NCBI GenBank assembly: GCA_021399435.1
Contig: JAJTUP010000047.1
Coordinates: 458,778-522,777 of the forward strand
Source of the DNA: Diaporthe sp. PMI_573
Lineage: Eukaryota > Ascomycota > Sordariomycetes > Diaporthales > Diaporthaceae
Direction: 5' to 3'
DNA: 64,000 nucleotides
In this document: in pieces, positions 1-13,300 of the stretch
How the letters are laid out: the number at the start of each line of letters is the position of its first letter
Position numbering within the stretch: position 1 is the first letter of the stretch
Notes under the pieces: generated by a model
Databases searched by the model: none
Seen by the model: only the letters and a program-made list of their open reading frames with translations
What the model was told of the DNA's origin: nothing
Translations under genes and position numbers: made by a program

Positions 1-405
1 TGGTATAAAACTTGCTTTTCTCTAGTTTAACTAAGAGTTTTGCGTCCTAGAGTTTTTATAGTACCTTATATATATTCCTTATATTCTTCGGGTATTCTAG
101 AGTAGATAAGGATATCGTCTAGGTATACAACTATAAAGATGTCTAAATATTTTCTGAGAATATAATTAATTATAGTTTGAAACAATGCTAATATGTTAGT
201 TAATCTAAATGGCATAACTAGGTATTTAAAGTATCTGTAGTATATTCGGAACGCTGTTTTCCATTCTTCGCCCTTTTTTATTCTAATAAGGTTATAGGCT
301 TCTTTAAGGTCTAGGGCCGTAAACTATTAAGCTCCTTGTAGTTGGTCCTGTAGTTCCTTAATTAAAGGTAGCGGGTAGCAGTTTTTTATAGTAATATTAT
401 TAAGA
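1..405 (-). pseudogene. Ty3/gypsy reverse transcriptase fragment
   Basis: Read on the minus strand this gives reverse transcriptase core segments: [20 protein letters not shown], an EYLVMPF-like stretch, and the catalytic YLDDILIYS near 110-126. In-frame stops interrupt the reading. The same segment recurs at about 50154-50562 inside the minus-strand Ty3 element. This copy keeps more G and C and an intact YLDD motif, so it is less mutated than that one. It runs off the left edge of the window and fades into AT-rich DNA after about 405. It is a dead fragment of the same element family. Confidence 0.85.
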
Positions 406-2035
406 AAAAGTTAATATATTATAAAAATAAAGTTATAAAATAAATAAACTATATATTTTATAAATTAAGTAATAAAGTTAATAAATCTTAGCTTTTCTTA
501 TTTAACTTAATTTAATTATATTTAAAGAAAAAGTTTAATAAGGATAAAATCTTATATATTATAAATTTCTTAATAAACTTATTAGCTATTAATAGTATAA
601 AAATATTATTAATTATTATATAATTAATACTTATAATATTATTAATAAGCTAGAAACTTATATTTTTCTTTTTTATTAAAAACTATTAATTTTTATAAGT
701 TATATAAGATTCTTTAATTACTTTACTTACTTATTTATTTTTAAATATTTTAATAATTATTACTATTAAAGAACTTAAAATATATTATAATAATAAAAAG
801 CTACTTAATTTTTTTAAAGTTTAAAAGTTTATTATTAAATATATTAAAAATCTTAATAATGTTTTTTATAGTATTAAACTTATTAAAAAAGTAATTAGTA
901 TTATAAAGTTAAAATAATATAAATAATAAGCTAATATTATTAAGTATACTTATAATATATTTAGTTAAATACTTATTAATAAAAAGATTATTAAGATTTT
1001 AAAATAAAAAACTTATAAAGATATTAGCTAGCTTTAATTATTTTTAAGCTTAGTAAACTTTTATAAAATATAAATGCTTTTTTATAAAATTATAGCTAAA
1101 CTGCTTTTTAACCTTTTAAAAAAAAAATCTTTTTATTAAATAATAAGTTATTAAAAAGCTATAAATGCTTTTAAAGCTATAATTATTTTTAAACTATACT
1201 TAATTAATATTAATTATTGTTAAACAGTGTCCTGAAAATATAAGTTGTTCTTACTAGCTTGTAAGTGCAGCGCGTTGCTTTTGCAGCTAGTATAGCGGCT
1301 ATTTTCTCAATAATTATAATAAAAGAAAGATTATTCTTATAATAAATGCTAGCTTAAAAGGCTAAAATGCTTATTTTATATAAGTATAAAATAAAATATA
1401 ACTTTTAATTTAATATAAAAGTAATATATAAAGTTATTTTTTATATAATTAAATAGCTTTACTTTTATATTTATAAAGTATATTTTATTTTAAAAATAAA
1501 CTTTAATATTTTAGTTTAATAACTTAAAGAATTAGCTTTAAATATCTTAAAAGCTTATATTATAAAATAGCTTATAATAATTAAAACTTATAACTTTATA
1601 GTTTATTATATTAAAGGTATTAAGAATATTATTACTAATATACTTTTTAAGAAATTCTTAAAACTTTTAAATATTATAAATAAAGAAATTAAAGGTAATA
1701 TTAAAAACTAGTATAATATCTTTTTAAATTAGCTATTTACTTTAAAACTTTTTAATTAAAACTTAATATTACTTAATTCTTACTTTTAATTAAAAGAATT
1801 TTTAAAGATTACTTACTTTTTTAAATATAAAATTAAACTTGCTAACTTAATATTTTATTAATAAAAAGCTTTTTAAAAAAAAGTATATTAGTTTTTAATA
1901 TATAATAAAATTCTTTAAAAATAACTTAAAAGAAATCTACTTTATTATTATATTATTAATAATCTTAATTAAAAATATAAGATTATTAAAAACTATTATA
2001 TTTTTTTAAATTATTAAAGAAGAAATATTATTTAC
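406..2035. other. AT-rich RIP-degraded DNA, no gene
   Basis: Almost pure A/T with dense stops in all frames. A short patch of higher GC at about 1215-1310 is the only relief. Nothing recognisable is left. The block ends abruptly at about 2035, where normal base composition starts. Confidence 0.8.
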
Positions 2036-2445
2036 TTATAGAATCAAGGTTGCGGTGTTCTGGCCGCCGAATTTGGCTGGCGCGCGCCGCCATTTTAAGC
2101 GGCCGCAACACTGAGGGTACAGACCTACCATTCCAGCTGGAGGGTACAGTGGATGCGCTTGGGACTGTCTCATAATTTTCCACGAGGTGGGCTTCATTCA
2201 AATTGAGCACCGCTCCATGACCCTCGAGCATGTGAGTCGTCCATAATCTGGGGGCCGGGGGAGAGGGGGCTGCTACTCTCAAAGTGAATGCGGCGCATGA
2301 GGAGAATCGGACCACGAGGGATCACGGTCAAATTTTGAATTGTTGTAACGGATTCAGGTCTTCAATTCACAATGAGTTACAGCAGTCAACTCCAAGAATT
2401 TGCATTTCAGAGCTTCCAAAGGAGGACGCGTGGCGTCAAGTGATT
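2036..2445. other. Cluster edge / 3' flank of the monooxygenase
   Basis: Normal GC sequence between the AT-rich block and the stop codon of the Baeyer-Villiger monooxygenase gene. Short open frames exist on both strands, but none has a recognisable motif or plausible codon use. It is probably the 3' UTR and flank of the gene at 2446-4372. Confidence 0.6.
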
Positions 2446-4372
2446 CTAGTCCATGTAAAATGCCAAATCTGCGTCATTCGTGAACTCCACCCTTGTCCTT
2501 CCGTTGCCCATGAATCTGAACCTATTCTTCGTTCTGTAGACAATTTCGAAGTCCTCTGGCCGTAGGTCTTTGATCATCTTATAGTAGGAAATACCACTAC
2601 CGGCCCAGACAGCTGTAACCCTCCCATTTACACGGTGATTTTTATACCAGGACCGGGTTCCATGCGACCACACAAGGGTTCGCATAATTTCGTCAGCGTA
2701 AGTATTGAGTTCCTCAACTACTTCGGGTCGGGGTTCGATGAACCTGTAATGTCAGCAATTTGTTTGTCTTTCTCAGAGTATTACAACATACTTGATATCC
2801 TCCTTGGCAATCTTTCTAATCCATTTACACATCCACTCCGCACTCCACTGCAGACAGCTCATGATGCTATTGTGAGCAATAGGGCTGTTCGGCCCTGCGA
2901 ACATAAAGAGGTTAGGGAAGCGGCTTGTCATCAAGCCTAGATAAGCAAACGGCTCATCCTTCCAGTGCTCATCTAGCCTTGTACCGTTCCGTCCTATGAT
3001 GGGCCACGGTGGACAGTAGCTCACATCAAAGCCTGTGGCACAGATGATTGCATCCAACTTGACCTCTGTACCGTCAGAGGTCCGAATGCCCGAAGCCGTA
3101 ATGAGTTCGATTGGCTCTGTGATGACTGAAACGTGGTTCTGTGTGAATGACTCTAGATATCCAGGTCCTGGAGTGGCTCTCCGACACCCTATCGGAGTGT
3201 GGAAGGCCGGTATTAGCTTTTTTGTTAGGAACTCGTCCCCTCCTAGCCGCTCGTGCATTTTCTGTGCAGTGACCTTTTTAGCCTCGGACTGGGCCAGACT
3301 GTCCTTCACAAAAAGGTCAAAAGCGGCATTGGCCCCATGCTCTGCGTATTTCCGATATTGCCTCAGCTTGTCGGGATGTTTGGCGAATTCGGCCTTTTCT
3401 TCCTCGCTGTAGGTGTAGTTGGCAGCGTCATTGATGGCGGTAGAGCCGAATCCAGGGGTAATCCACGCAGGTTGACGAATAAAGTTGACAAGCTGAGCAG
3501 CCACGGGCGTCAGCTGAGGAAGGATCTGGATCGCTGAGCTACCGTTTCCTATGACGCCCAGTCTTTTGCCGGTGTAATCAAACTGGCCATGAGCGTTCCA
3601 AGCAGCACTGTGCACAAGATGACCTTTGAAGCTTTGCAAGCCCGGAATAGAGGGCCAGCGCCATCGAGAGAGAAAGCCCGTTGCCGAAATGAGAATATCA
3701 CAGGTATCATCGAAAACGGTGTTGTCTTGAAGCCGACGAACTCTCAGTAGCCACTTTGCTTCCGTTTCGTCGAATTCAGCATGCTCTACCCGATGCTGGA
3801 GCTTCAGGTCCCTGTCGAGGTCATACTTAGCCACCGTTCGCTTGATGTAATCTTGAATCTCAGGACCGCTAGCGTAGAATGAGCTCCAGCGAGGGTTAGG
3901 CTGTGAACTGTCATTAGCATTACTTCTGCATGTCGGTCTTAGATCTTAAGCCTCAATATTCCATTGCAACACCCACCTCGAAAGCGAACGTGTAAGCATG
4001 TGCTGGGGCATCGCAGGCAATGCCTGGATACTCATTTGCCAACCAAGTCCCTCCCACATCATTGTTGGCCTCGTAGATTGTGTGCTCAGTGAGGGCTTCC
4101 GGATCACCATCAGACAGCCGGTGCATATGCCGGATATTGTAAGCAAATCCTATTCCTGAAACGCCTGCTCCGATTGTGACGATGCGTAGCTTCCTGGTGG
4201 GTGTGCCCATAGGCATCTCGTACAGTGGGACCCACGATGGCGGCAAAGGCTCACTGTGGCGAATCCCTGGGTCTGACGGCTCCTCCGGGCCGCCCGCGGC
4301 CGAGCCTAGGACGGCATGGTCATGGTCGAGAGTGGCCGCCGACGTGGTGCCAGGGCTGGAGTTGCTCGTCAT
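2446..4372 (-). CDS. Baeyer-Villiger-type FAD monooxygenase
   Basis: Three exons, 4372-3977, 3900-2792 and 2743-2446, give 600 aa. Introns are 76 bp (phase 0) and 48 bp (phase 2), both GT..AG. The first Rossmann motif GAGVSG is at residues 68-73, and GGTW..EYPG...D (107-121) follows as in type I Baeyer-Villiger enzymes. The family fingerprint FxGxxxHxxxW reads FKGHLVHSAAW at 223-233. A second nucleotide-binding motif, GNGSSA, lies at 250-255, and ATGFD is further on. The last exon restores the expected C-terminal block (WYKN, GRVTAVWAGS, NRFRFMGNG). Known family chemistry is NADPH- and O2-dependent oxygen insertion next to a carbonyl, or hydroxylation, with tightly bound FAD. No signal peptide is present. 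It starts head-to-head with BBE-1, so a tailoring role on the PKS product is likely. Whether it makes an ester/lactone or a hydroxyl group cannot be read from sequence. Confidence 0.93.
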
Positions 4373-5597
4373 GTTGGACAGCGGATTCCGAGGACAACGA
4401 TACGATCAGGAAGGAGCAAACTAAAGACGCCTCGCAGATTGCGGTTGAAATGGCGGGGAAGAGTTTACCAAGAAACTGCAGCTTGGTTCCAGATCCACCC
4501 CACAACACCTGCTTCCAACTTGTTTGAGCTTAGTGTGACCGCTCTCCTCGAAGAAAATTGATGTGTTCTGTAAGGGGATCGATCCTGTCATGCCATCCAT
4601 TCCAGCCAGGATTGGACTTTCCAGGCTTTCTTGACTGGCACGGAGCGGGCAAACTCGTCTGAGTGGTGGGTACCAAAAAATGTGCGAGTGTGGCACAGCG
4701 ATCAGTCCGTGGGAACAGGCGCTGTAATCCTCGCACCTGCACCAAGCGAACCCATCCTGCAGGAGCAATTAGACCCCCCCAATTCTGTGACCAGCACGTC
4801 TTGGGGTCCGATTCTCGGTCGTCCGGAGCTCTCCGTCCGCCATAGGCTGCCCCCAATGTCTGTTGTGGGGTGGCTCGGTGAGCACCTAGCCTACCTAGAC
4901 AGAGAGACATCGATGAGAGGAGGCATAGCACCAAGTCAGATACCTGCCTGATTAGTACATAAGTGGGTACCCCCGTTTTCAATCGATGAGTCCGAGACAG
5001 AGGCGGAGAAACCCCCAGCCCACGAGCCACATCTTACCACACAGTATTAGAGTTTAACTTTGAAGTTGATCATATTTAATTTGTGATCTGTGGAATAAAT
5101 ACACATCATTTTTCTTTTTGTTCTTATTTTCTGATTCGACCTCAACTTTTGACATTATGAGCTAAGAAATTAAGTGGTCAGGAACGGTAGTCATTATGTG
5201 ATAGAAATGCTTTGTCATCCCATGCTTATCTGGCCCGGCGCATTTGCGAAACTGTTGCATGCATTTTGGAGTACCTGGGTACCTAGGTACCGATAGTGCC
5301 ATGCAGGCAGGCTACTTGGGCGCTGAATGAAGGCCGCAACCTGGTGCAGACTTGTACCTGCAGTAGCCTCAGAGCTCTCACCTGAATTGGGCAAACCCCG
5401 ATCACTCCGAGTCATCCTTTGATTTGCTCGTTCTTTCTGTGTTCTCTCATCACCACGTGGGGTTATCGACCTTTTTCTTTTTCTCTCACCCTCTCTGCCT
5501 GCCTCTCTCTCTCTCTCTCACTGCTCTCGTCGTTTACTTGTGAATCTGAGGGGTCTTATAACAACATAACCCTTCTGGTCGATAATCTGCAACAAGG
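4373..5597. promoter_or_regulatory. Divergent promoter region, BVMO / BBE-1
   Basis: A 1225-bp gap between two start codons facing away from each other. A pyrimidine-rich tract (about 5471-5527, mostly CT repeats) sits just upstream of the BBE-1 ATG, a common feature of fungal core promoters. A run of GTACC/CCTAGG motifs lies at 5271-5292. Open frames inside the gap show no protein motif and are taken as chance. Confidence 0.6.
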
Positions 5598-7167
5598 ATG
5601 TGGCTTGTCAATGCCCGGTTGTTCCCCCAGCTCCTGGCCTCGCTGATCTTTTTGGTGACGCTTGCCCAGGCTTATGATTTAAGCGGCCTTGGACATCTTC
5701 TTTCACCCGAATCCGTCATCGACGTACAGAACGCCTCTGCTCTTCCTAGATGGAGTGAGTACAAAGCTCCACAGCCTAGGGGCGTTGTGCATCCCGCCAG
5801 CCCAATGGATGTTGCTACAACAGTACGTTTCCTGGCGCTGTGTTGTACATACTACCACCGGCTTCTTTCGCCTGCATGTGGTGATTTGTCTCTACTAACA
5901 CTGACCTCATGACACAGGTCAAATGGGCAAATCAACGAAACATTCCATTTCTCGTCTACAATGGTGGCAACGGCTGGGCAACCGATTTCACGTTGAACAA
6001 CACCGGGATTTACATTGCCCTTGATCTTCTCAATGCTGTCTCATTCAATTCAGAGAGAACCGTTGCCAGGATTGGTGGCGGCGCAATGACCTCCGATGTC
6101 ATTACTGCAGGTGACGCAGCCGGATCTCTCGTGGCTACTGGTACATGCAACTGCGTGGGCTTCTTGGGTTCCGTGCTCGGGGGCGGCATAGGTCACCTGA
6201 CCGGAGAGCATGGCCTATTGGTGGACACTGTCTTGTCCATGGAAGTTGTGCTAGCTGATGGAACTCTAAAGACAGTGACAGAGTCGTCCAACACCGACTT
6301 GTGGTGGGCCTTACGTGGTGCCGGTCCAAATTTTGGTATTGTCGTCGAGGCCGAAGTACAAGCCTATCCAACAGAATCTCGGACAGCGTGGCAGGCTGTG
6401 CTTGTATTCCGCGAAGCACAGCTTACCTCTCTGCACAGCGCCCTGTCCGAACTGACTTTGCCGGCGCAATCTTCTTTGACCTTGTTGTATGTCTCACAGG
6501 CCGCAAGCCCGACTATCATCGTCCAGCTGTTCTATCATGGGACGGAGGGAGAAGCATCCACTGCATTCGCCTCGCTCTTTGACGTTGGACCAGTTTCTGA
6601 GTCACGGAGCATCAATCCCTGGCCATCGTGGAACTCGGGCTCCACGTCCGCCTGCCAGAAAGGCCCTCGAAAACCGACATGGGGCGCCAGCTTGGCTAAG
6701 TTCGAAGCATCTTCCTTTTCCAACGTCTTCGAAATTTGGCTGGACTTGGTACAGAATACCGCTGCAAAAAATAGCACTGTGCTGCTCAACTGGTATCCCA
6801 TGGAATTCGCGCGAAGCATATCAGCCAACAAGTCCGCCGTTGCCTTCCGCGACACTGTGAGCCTCTTCGCGAGTGTAACCGTATCCTATTCTGACCCTGC
6901 GTTTGATTCCGCCGCCAACGTGTACGGGAATGAGGCACGAGCAGCCTGGCAAGCTGGCGATGGGCTTCCGCAGAATATCACGTTAGTACCAAATTAATCT
7001 CCTAGGCTCTTGTAAATCGCTAACATCACGCATCAAGGTACATTAACAACGGCTTCGGAGATGAGCCGCTGGAAACAATATATGGCCATAATTTGGAAAG
7101 ACTACAAGCACTGAAAACGGTGTACGACCCAAACAACCGCTTCAACCAGTGGTTCCCCTTACTATGA
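5598..7167 (+). CDS. Secreted BBE-type FAD-linked oxidoreductase (BBE-1)
   Basis: Three exons, 5598-5822, 5918-6981 and 7038-7167, give 472 aa. Introns are 95 bp (phase 0) and 56 bp (phase 2). An N-terminal signal peptide (hydrophobic core at about 10-23, likely cut after AQA at 22-25) is followed by a PCMH-type FAD domain and a short C-terminal BBE segment (YDPNNRFN). Many N-x-S/T sites fit secretion. Covalent-flavin residues: the Cys is kept (TCNCVG, C152), but the usual His of the GGH motif is Asn (YNGGNGW, N93), so flavin is likely attached by Cys alone or not covalently. The family oxidises alcohols or forms ring and C-C bonds, passing electrons to O2. It is divergent from the BVMO gene and convergent with the PKS gene (201 bp apart). 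Confidence 0.92.
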
Positions 7168-7368
7168 TTATGCACAAGGAAAACAAGGAAATATTGGATG
7201 AGTGTCGGAATGCGCGGGGAAACAGGATAGAAGGAGGATAGACATGCAAAGAACAATATATTTTTCATGCAATCTTCAGCCAGATATTGTCGATCCGCAC
7301 GCATCACGACGGTATATATGTCCAGTCAGAGTTGAGTAAATCGAAATTCTGCCATGCACCTTGCGCAT

Positions 7369-10300
7369 TTATGGAGCTACTGTCACAAGAACCTCATTGA
7401 GCACCTTCATCAAAGCATAAGCGCCATCTCCGTGCTACCAGGAAGTATGTTAGCACTCTGCAACCAGCAAATCGAAACGCGGATGCCTAGCTTACCATCA
7501 TATCAAAGTGATCGAATCCCTTCAAGACATGTATTTGAATGCTTGTGTCCACGACAAGACTTTCCCATCCACTGGGTCCATAATCAGTGCGTGTCTGTGA
7601 CAAGAAACGGACACCCTCGCCGTCCTCAGGCAAGAGCTTGAATTTCGGGTACTGATCGCCATTCAATGCTGGTCGGCCTGCCCACACAATCACAACGCTT
7701 GTGCATTGGTTTTGTTGTCCAGCATGAGTACACGTGGCAGCCATCGGCTCCGCGCAGTACGAGGAGAGGAGGTCAATGGTTGCATTGAAATGGGGCAAAA
7801 GCCACTCGGGGTGATCCCCATCTCCCACCACACCATTCTGGTTCTTTTCGATCTGGCCGAACAGGCCGGCGCTGGCGCAGTGCTCGTAGAACCTCTGGGG
7901 CAGTCTTTCGAGTCCGCGAATTGGAGCCGGACTGTCTATGAGAATGAGGTGCCTGGCCGTCTCACCAAGATCGATGAGGATTTGGGACGCTCGATAGGCA
8001 AAGATACCGCCCGACGACCACCCACCGAGCGAATAAGGCCCGCGGGGCTGCCGGCGGCGGATTTCCTCGACATACGAAATCAGAAGCTCGTCCAGGGAAA
8101 TATCCCTCAACCCTTGGGGATCTTTCCTGTAGGGACAGACGAGACTGACGATGTTCATGCTCGAGCCTGTGGCTAAACCCGCCAGAGGGACATATGACAT
8201 GGGTGATCCTGAACCATCGGGGAAGAGGAAGAGTGTCGGTGAATCGTGGCATGCGTCCACGGCTTGGTAGAGAACAAGAGAGGTGACTCTTCGAGCCACG
8301 TCGTGGTCCGGCCCGCTGTTGACAGAGCCATTCGGCCCGTCGAGTGAAAGGGTCCTGCTTGGGGCGGGCGGACGTGTTGTTGCCCCACGCGCGTGCCCAT
8401 TAGTGCCAATGAAGCTCTCTTTCAGATGTCTCAGCGTGCGGAACTGGCCAAAGATGGAGAGCCCAGATCCGATGTCGAAGTCAAGCTCGTCTTTCAAGCG
8501 ACTTGTAACGAGCAGGGCCATGAGAGAATCGACGCCCACGGAGCTGAGCTCTGTGTCGTCGTCTAGCTCTGCGCATGGAATACCACTCTCCTCGGAAACT
8601 ATGTTTGTGATCTGATCCAGTCGAGAGGAGAGAAGACGACCGGAGGTATCGCCTTGACGGGGCTCGGGTGTCACATGCGATGTTTCCGCGGCTGAAAGCG
8701 CGTACTCTTGTGGACTATGGTCTCGTTGTGAAGTTTGTGCCGCCGACAGAACGTGGTGTAGAAGCCTGATGGGAAGGCCTTGGAGCTAATGAAGGAAATT
8801 TTAGCCTTTCCGATGTTCAAGTGCATGTATGGTACATGGGAGCTTACTGTGATTCCTTTAATGACAGCAATGAGCGTGTTCTCGCAGACCACGCTCATGT
8901 CTCCTTTCCAAACGCCATTGCCATCAGTGTGCCGGACCATTTGCACGTAGCATTCGTATTCCTTGTCTGCTTGCAATGGTTCGATAAGCATCAACGCATC
9001 CCAGCCATGGTTGACGAAGCATTCGACCTCCAGATCGGAAGCCTCGTTTGCGTTCATGACGAAACCGGCGGACTGTATGAGGGAGTCAAGGTGCGCGGGA
9101 TGTACAGTGAAACTCAAGCCCTTGCAGTCTGGCAAAGTGCTGTAATTGACCTTGCTCGCGGCCGCCATGTTATTGCTGTCCAGGATGACCTCCTTCAATC
9201 CCTGATAACCGCGGTCGAACTGGGCAAGAATGGCCACCATTCTATACACCATCTTCGAGTTGAACATGAAGCAGTTCGGAGCTCCCGATCTCATGCGTCT
9301 GCGGATGGAGTCGATGTTCGCCTTTGTTTGCGAGGTCTTCTCAACGACCTCAGCTGAGCTGACGCTTGCGCAATATCTGACCGTGCACTGGGCGTGCTTG
9401 CTGGAGACCACACCGTCGGCTGAAAGCGACGAGAAGGTGCACATGAACGAGCCTTGGTCGCTGGCGACTTTCGCCTCTGTCTGCAGCCATTTGCTGACCT
9501 TCTGACTCGTCGGTGGTACGACCAAAGCTTTCTCAATAACCATGTCGGTGATAGAAATCTGTCTTCCTTGTCCCCCGAATTCGTATTTTCTGCAAACGTA
9601 ATTTGCGATTGTGAGTGCAATGTCGGCATAAATTGACTATTAGTTGGTTTCTTACATTAGTAAAATACTTCGTACGGTGCTGGGGGTTGGAGCTCATGAT
9701 TACGTACTGGAGTAGCAAGTGGGATGCCGTTGACCTTATGGCCCTGAACTATCGGGTGAAGATCTGGCGCAGTCAAGCCGGAATGCACGACAATAGTACC
9801 AGACTCTGAGAATGGTTCCTCCTTGACCACTCTATGGATCGAGGTCGAGAGCAGGCTCGGAGCTGGTCTAGCGGCACCAGACACAGCATCACCCTTCCGG
9901 AGGGACCAGTCATTCCTGTACTGTATCCAATAACTTTGGAAGTCCCATTTGTAATGAGGAACTGGGACGACCTCCAGTGCATCCGAAAAGTCGCGATGAT
10001 ACTCCCTCCACTTAGTATTGAATCCCGCCTGGTAGCAGAGATTCACTGCGTGGACTAACGTCGTCCATGGATCTTTGTTTCTCATCAAGCTCGGACAGGC
10101 CTTGACTGAATTACCGAGTATTGCCTTGAGCATCGATGTCACAGATGAATTGTGGCCAATTTCCAAGAACAGAGTATCATCTGTGACAAGGCATTCTCTT
10201 CTCGCGGCCTCTAGAGCACCGACAAGGTTGACCTGTCCGCGGCAATGGTCCACAAGATGTGATGCGCTGAAATCATCCCTCGCACGTGTCACACCTTGTC

Positions 10301-13300
10301 TCCGAGGACAGATGACCGGAATGCGTGGGGATTTGAATTTGACCCCGGAGATTGACAACCGAAACGCGTCCAGAAAACAGTCGACTTGTGCGGAATGAAA
10401 GGCAAAAGGGACGTCCAGCACACGGCATGAGATGTGCTCCGACGTGATTCTAGCGAGCAATTCATCGACGTCGGTGGCAGGACCGGTGAGTACGACTTCG
10501 TGCGGGCCGTTGATGCAGGCAATCTCGATTTTGGATCGATCGGGCAGTATTCGGGAAATCTCCGGCCGTGTTGCACGTACGCAGAGCATCTTGTGCGTGC
10601 CGGGCTTACAGTGTTGCTGCATCAGCTGAGCTCTCGTGCCAACCAGGAATATAGTGTCCGCTTCTGATATCACACCGGCCGCGTTGAGAGCAGCATAATG
10701 GCCTAGGCTATGGCCGATAACACCGGCTGGTGTGATACCCCAAGACACCCAGAGTTTAGCGAGTGCCATTTGCAGTGACACTATGGCGAGCTGCACACTC
10801 TCAGAGTTCTCTTGGTGTAGATCGACCTTCTCCTCGGTGATGAGCGGTAGGAAAGGGGAGAAACCATTTCGACGGGCGATTTGGCTGTATTTGTCGATGT
10901 CTCTTCTGAAGCTGCCGAGACAGTTGTACAATTGTCTTCCCATTCCGACATAGTGGCTGCCCTGGCCCGTAAAGGCGAAGACCGCGGTCGTTGGGGCTGG
11001 TCTGCGTGCACTTGGTTCCTCATCTAGAAATGCCGACAATCCTCTGATGAATTGTTCAATCGTCGATCCAGCAATTGCCAATCTGTGCAGATGATGCATT
11101 CGCCTGGCCGTCGTCGTATAGGAAAGTGATGACGCACTCAGACCAGGGTGAGTTTTCAAGTGTGAAAGCATTGCCCTGGCATTTCCACGAAGAGCAGTAG
11201 CAGTTTTGGCGGACAGCACAAGAGGATGGGTTGATCTTGGATCCGACCTCAATGCCGTTGCCGATTTGGCGAACTCTTGTAGCAATAACGCGGTATTGCC
11301 TCCTGCCGCGCTGAAGTTGTTCAACAGCGCGTACCGAGGCTGACGAGGTCCCCTGCTTACCCACTCTACGAGGTTTGATGCTATTTGAACCCCAAGTGCA
11401 CTCATGTCGTTTGGGAATCTGCGATTTAGCCTTGTTTTGACCCCGACGTGAGGTGGTATCATTTTCTTTTCCATCATCAACAGTAGTTTGACCAGGCTCG
11501 TAGCTCCTGCGGCCGCTTCTCCATGACCAACATTGGCTTTAACAGAGCCAAGGTGGACCGTTTCAGTCCCATTGAGGCGTTGAGGGCCGTTCCTAGGGGC
11601 GAGCACCTCCAGGAGACTACTCATCTCGGTGGCGTCTCCAACTTGAGTACCAGTTCCGTGCATCTCGACATAGCTCACATTTGCTGGGCTGAGGCCGTCA
11701 AGAACCCGAGCGAAAACATCCCTCTGAGCTTGCAAGGATGGTCGGGTGATTGACTCGGCTTCAGCTGAATGGTTCGTCTGAACATTGACAATGACACCTT
11801 TTATAGGATCTCCATCCCGGATTGCATCATCAAGCCTTTTCAAGACGACACTGACAACACCTGTGAATCCGTTAGGTCCCAGTCGGCCATGGGTGCAACG
11901 ACTGTGCAACTTGAGATAAGGTAGCCGTGGAGCAACTTACCTTCGCCACGACAATATCCATCAGCACCGTCATCAAATGTCTTGCAGCCACCCGTCCTGG
12001 AGAGGAAATGACCCCTGTCCAACCCAGCGGTGAAGTCCGGGTTGGTCAAAACATTCGTTCCGCCGGCGAGCATGGTATCAGCTTCACCTCGCCAGAGAAT
12101 GTTGCAGGCCGTATGGATTGCTGCCAAACTACTGGAGCATGCAGTGTCTATAGCCAGGCTGGGACCGCTGAATTTGAAGAAGTAATTGATGCGGCCAGGA
12201 ATAAAAGCCCGATTCCCGCCCGAAATCATGTATGTGTCGATGTCCTGAGCAGAGTTTGTCTCCATCCAGTCGTTGCTTGTCACGCCATAGCTACTCGGAT
12301 GTGTAGCAGTGTCAGAAAATTTGATCATTCAATATGTGGTCAATTGTTCCAAGGGAACTAGATGTACTGACCATACTCCAGTCCTGTTGCGCTGCGAACT
12401 GCCATCTCCGGGAACGATGCCACCATCTTCTAGAGCCTCGTACGCCGTCATGAGAGCGAGTCTTTGCGCAGGGTCCACCTGCTCACACTCGCGAGGCGAC
12501 ATGCCAAAGAACCTGCCATCAAAAAGGGCGGGTTCCTGAAGCCAGCAGCCGTATGGAGTGGCGCTGGTATTTTTCCGGGGCTTTTCTGAAGTATCGACGT
12601 GAGTCGTGGCATCCCATCGTGATGGGGGAACAACTTCGTGGACATCCAGACCCTGGCAAAGTAGGTCCCAGAACTCATCCACGTTATTAGCGTAAGGCAG
12701 GCGACAAGCCATGCCGACAATCGCGATTTTTGACCGCGAATGGTACTGTGAATTGGTATTGCGGGTGCCCACGGCATCGTAGGGTCGCACGATCTCATTA
12801 GCAAGCTCGAGCGCCATTGTCTCGATACCGTCGCTGGACACATCTCCTGTGCTCAGGGCTCGACGGATAGTGGCGGCAGCATTGGACGCGATAGGAACGA
12901 ACCTGGCTTTCGTCCCTCTCGATGAAATTATGTAGCGTTTGATATCGTTCAAGATATCCCCGAAGTCGACTTGATCGATAAAAATGGACTCAGTTGCTCT
13001 CGCAAGAGCAGCAGATAACCCAGAAGGTACCGAGCTATTGAGCAACTGCCGGTCGCTCCCCGGTATTTGAAGTAGATCCTGAGTCCCATCGTGCCAGTTT
13101 GCGATCTGTACTGACTGATTGACCAATATGTTCAGCTCCATGCGGTCATATAAATGAGGTGCATGGTATGGCGCATGGATTGGTAATACTGTTGAGGAAC
13201 CCAAGCCACCAAATTTGTGAAGCTCTTCAAGAACTTCCGGCGAGCCGCTGATGGTGACTCCTTGAGCCCAAATACTCGAGATATAAGGATTCAAATACTC

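Noticed and set aside
4530..5030. 166-codon minus-strand frame in the BVMO/BBE-1 gap
   Set aside because: No motif, odd composition, overlapped by equally long frames on the other strand; taken as chance in promoter DNA.
7706..8176. 156-codon plus-strand frame
   Set aside because: Antisense to the TE domain of the PKS; no family features.
8821..9357. 178-codon plus-strand frame
   Set aside because: Lies opposite the PT domain of the PKS, which is supported by catalytic motifs and splice sites.
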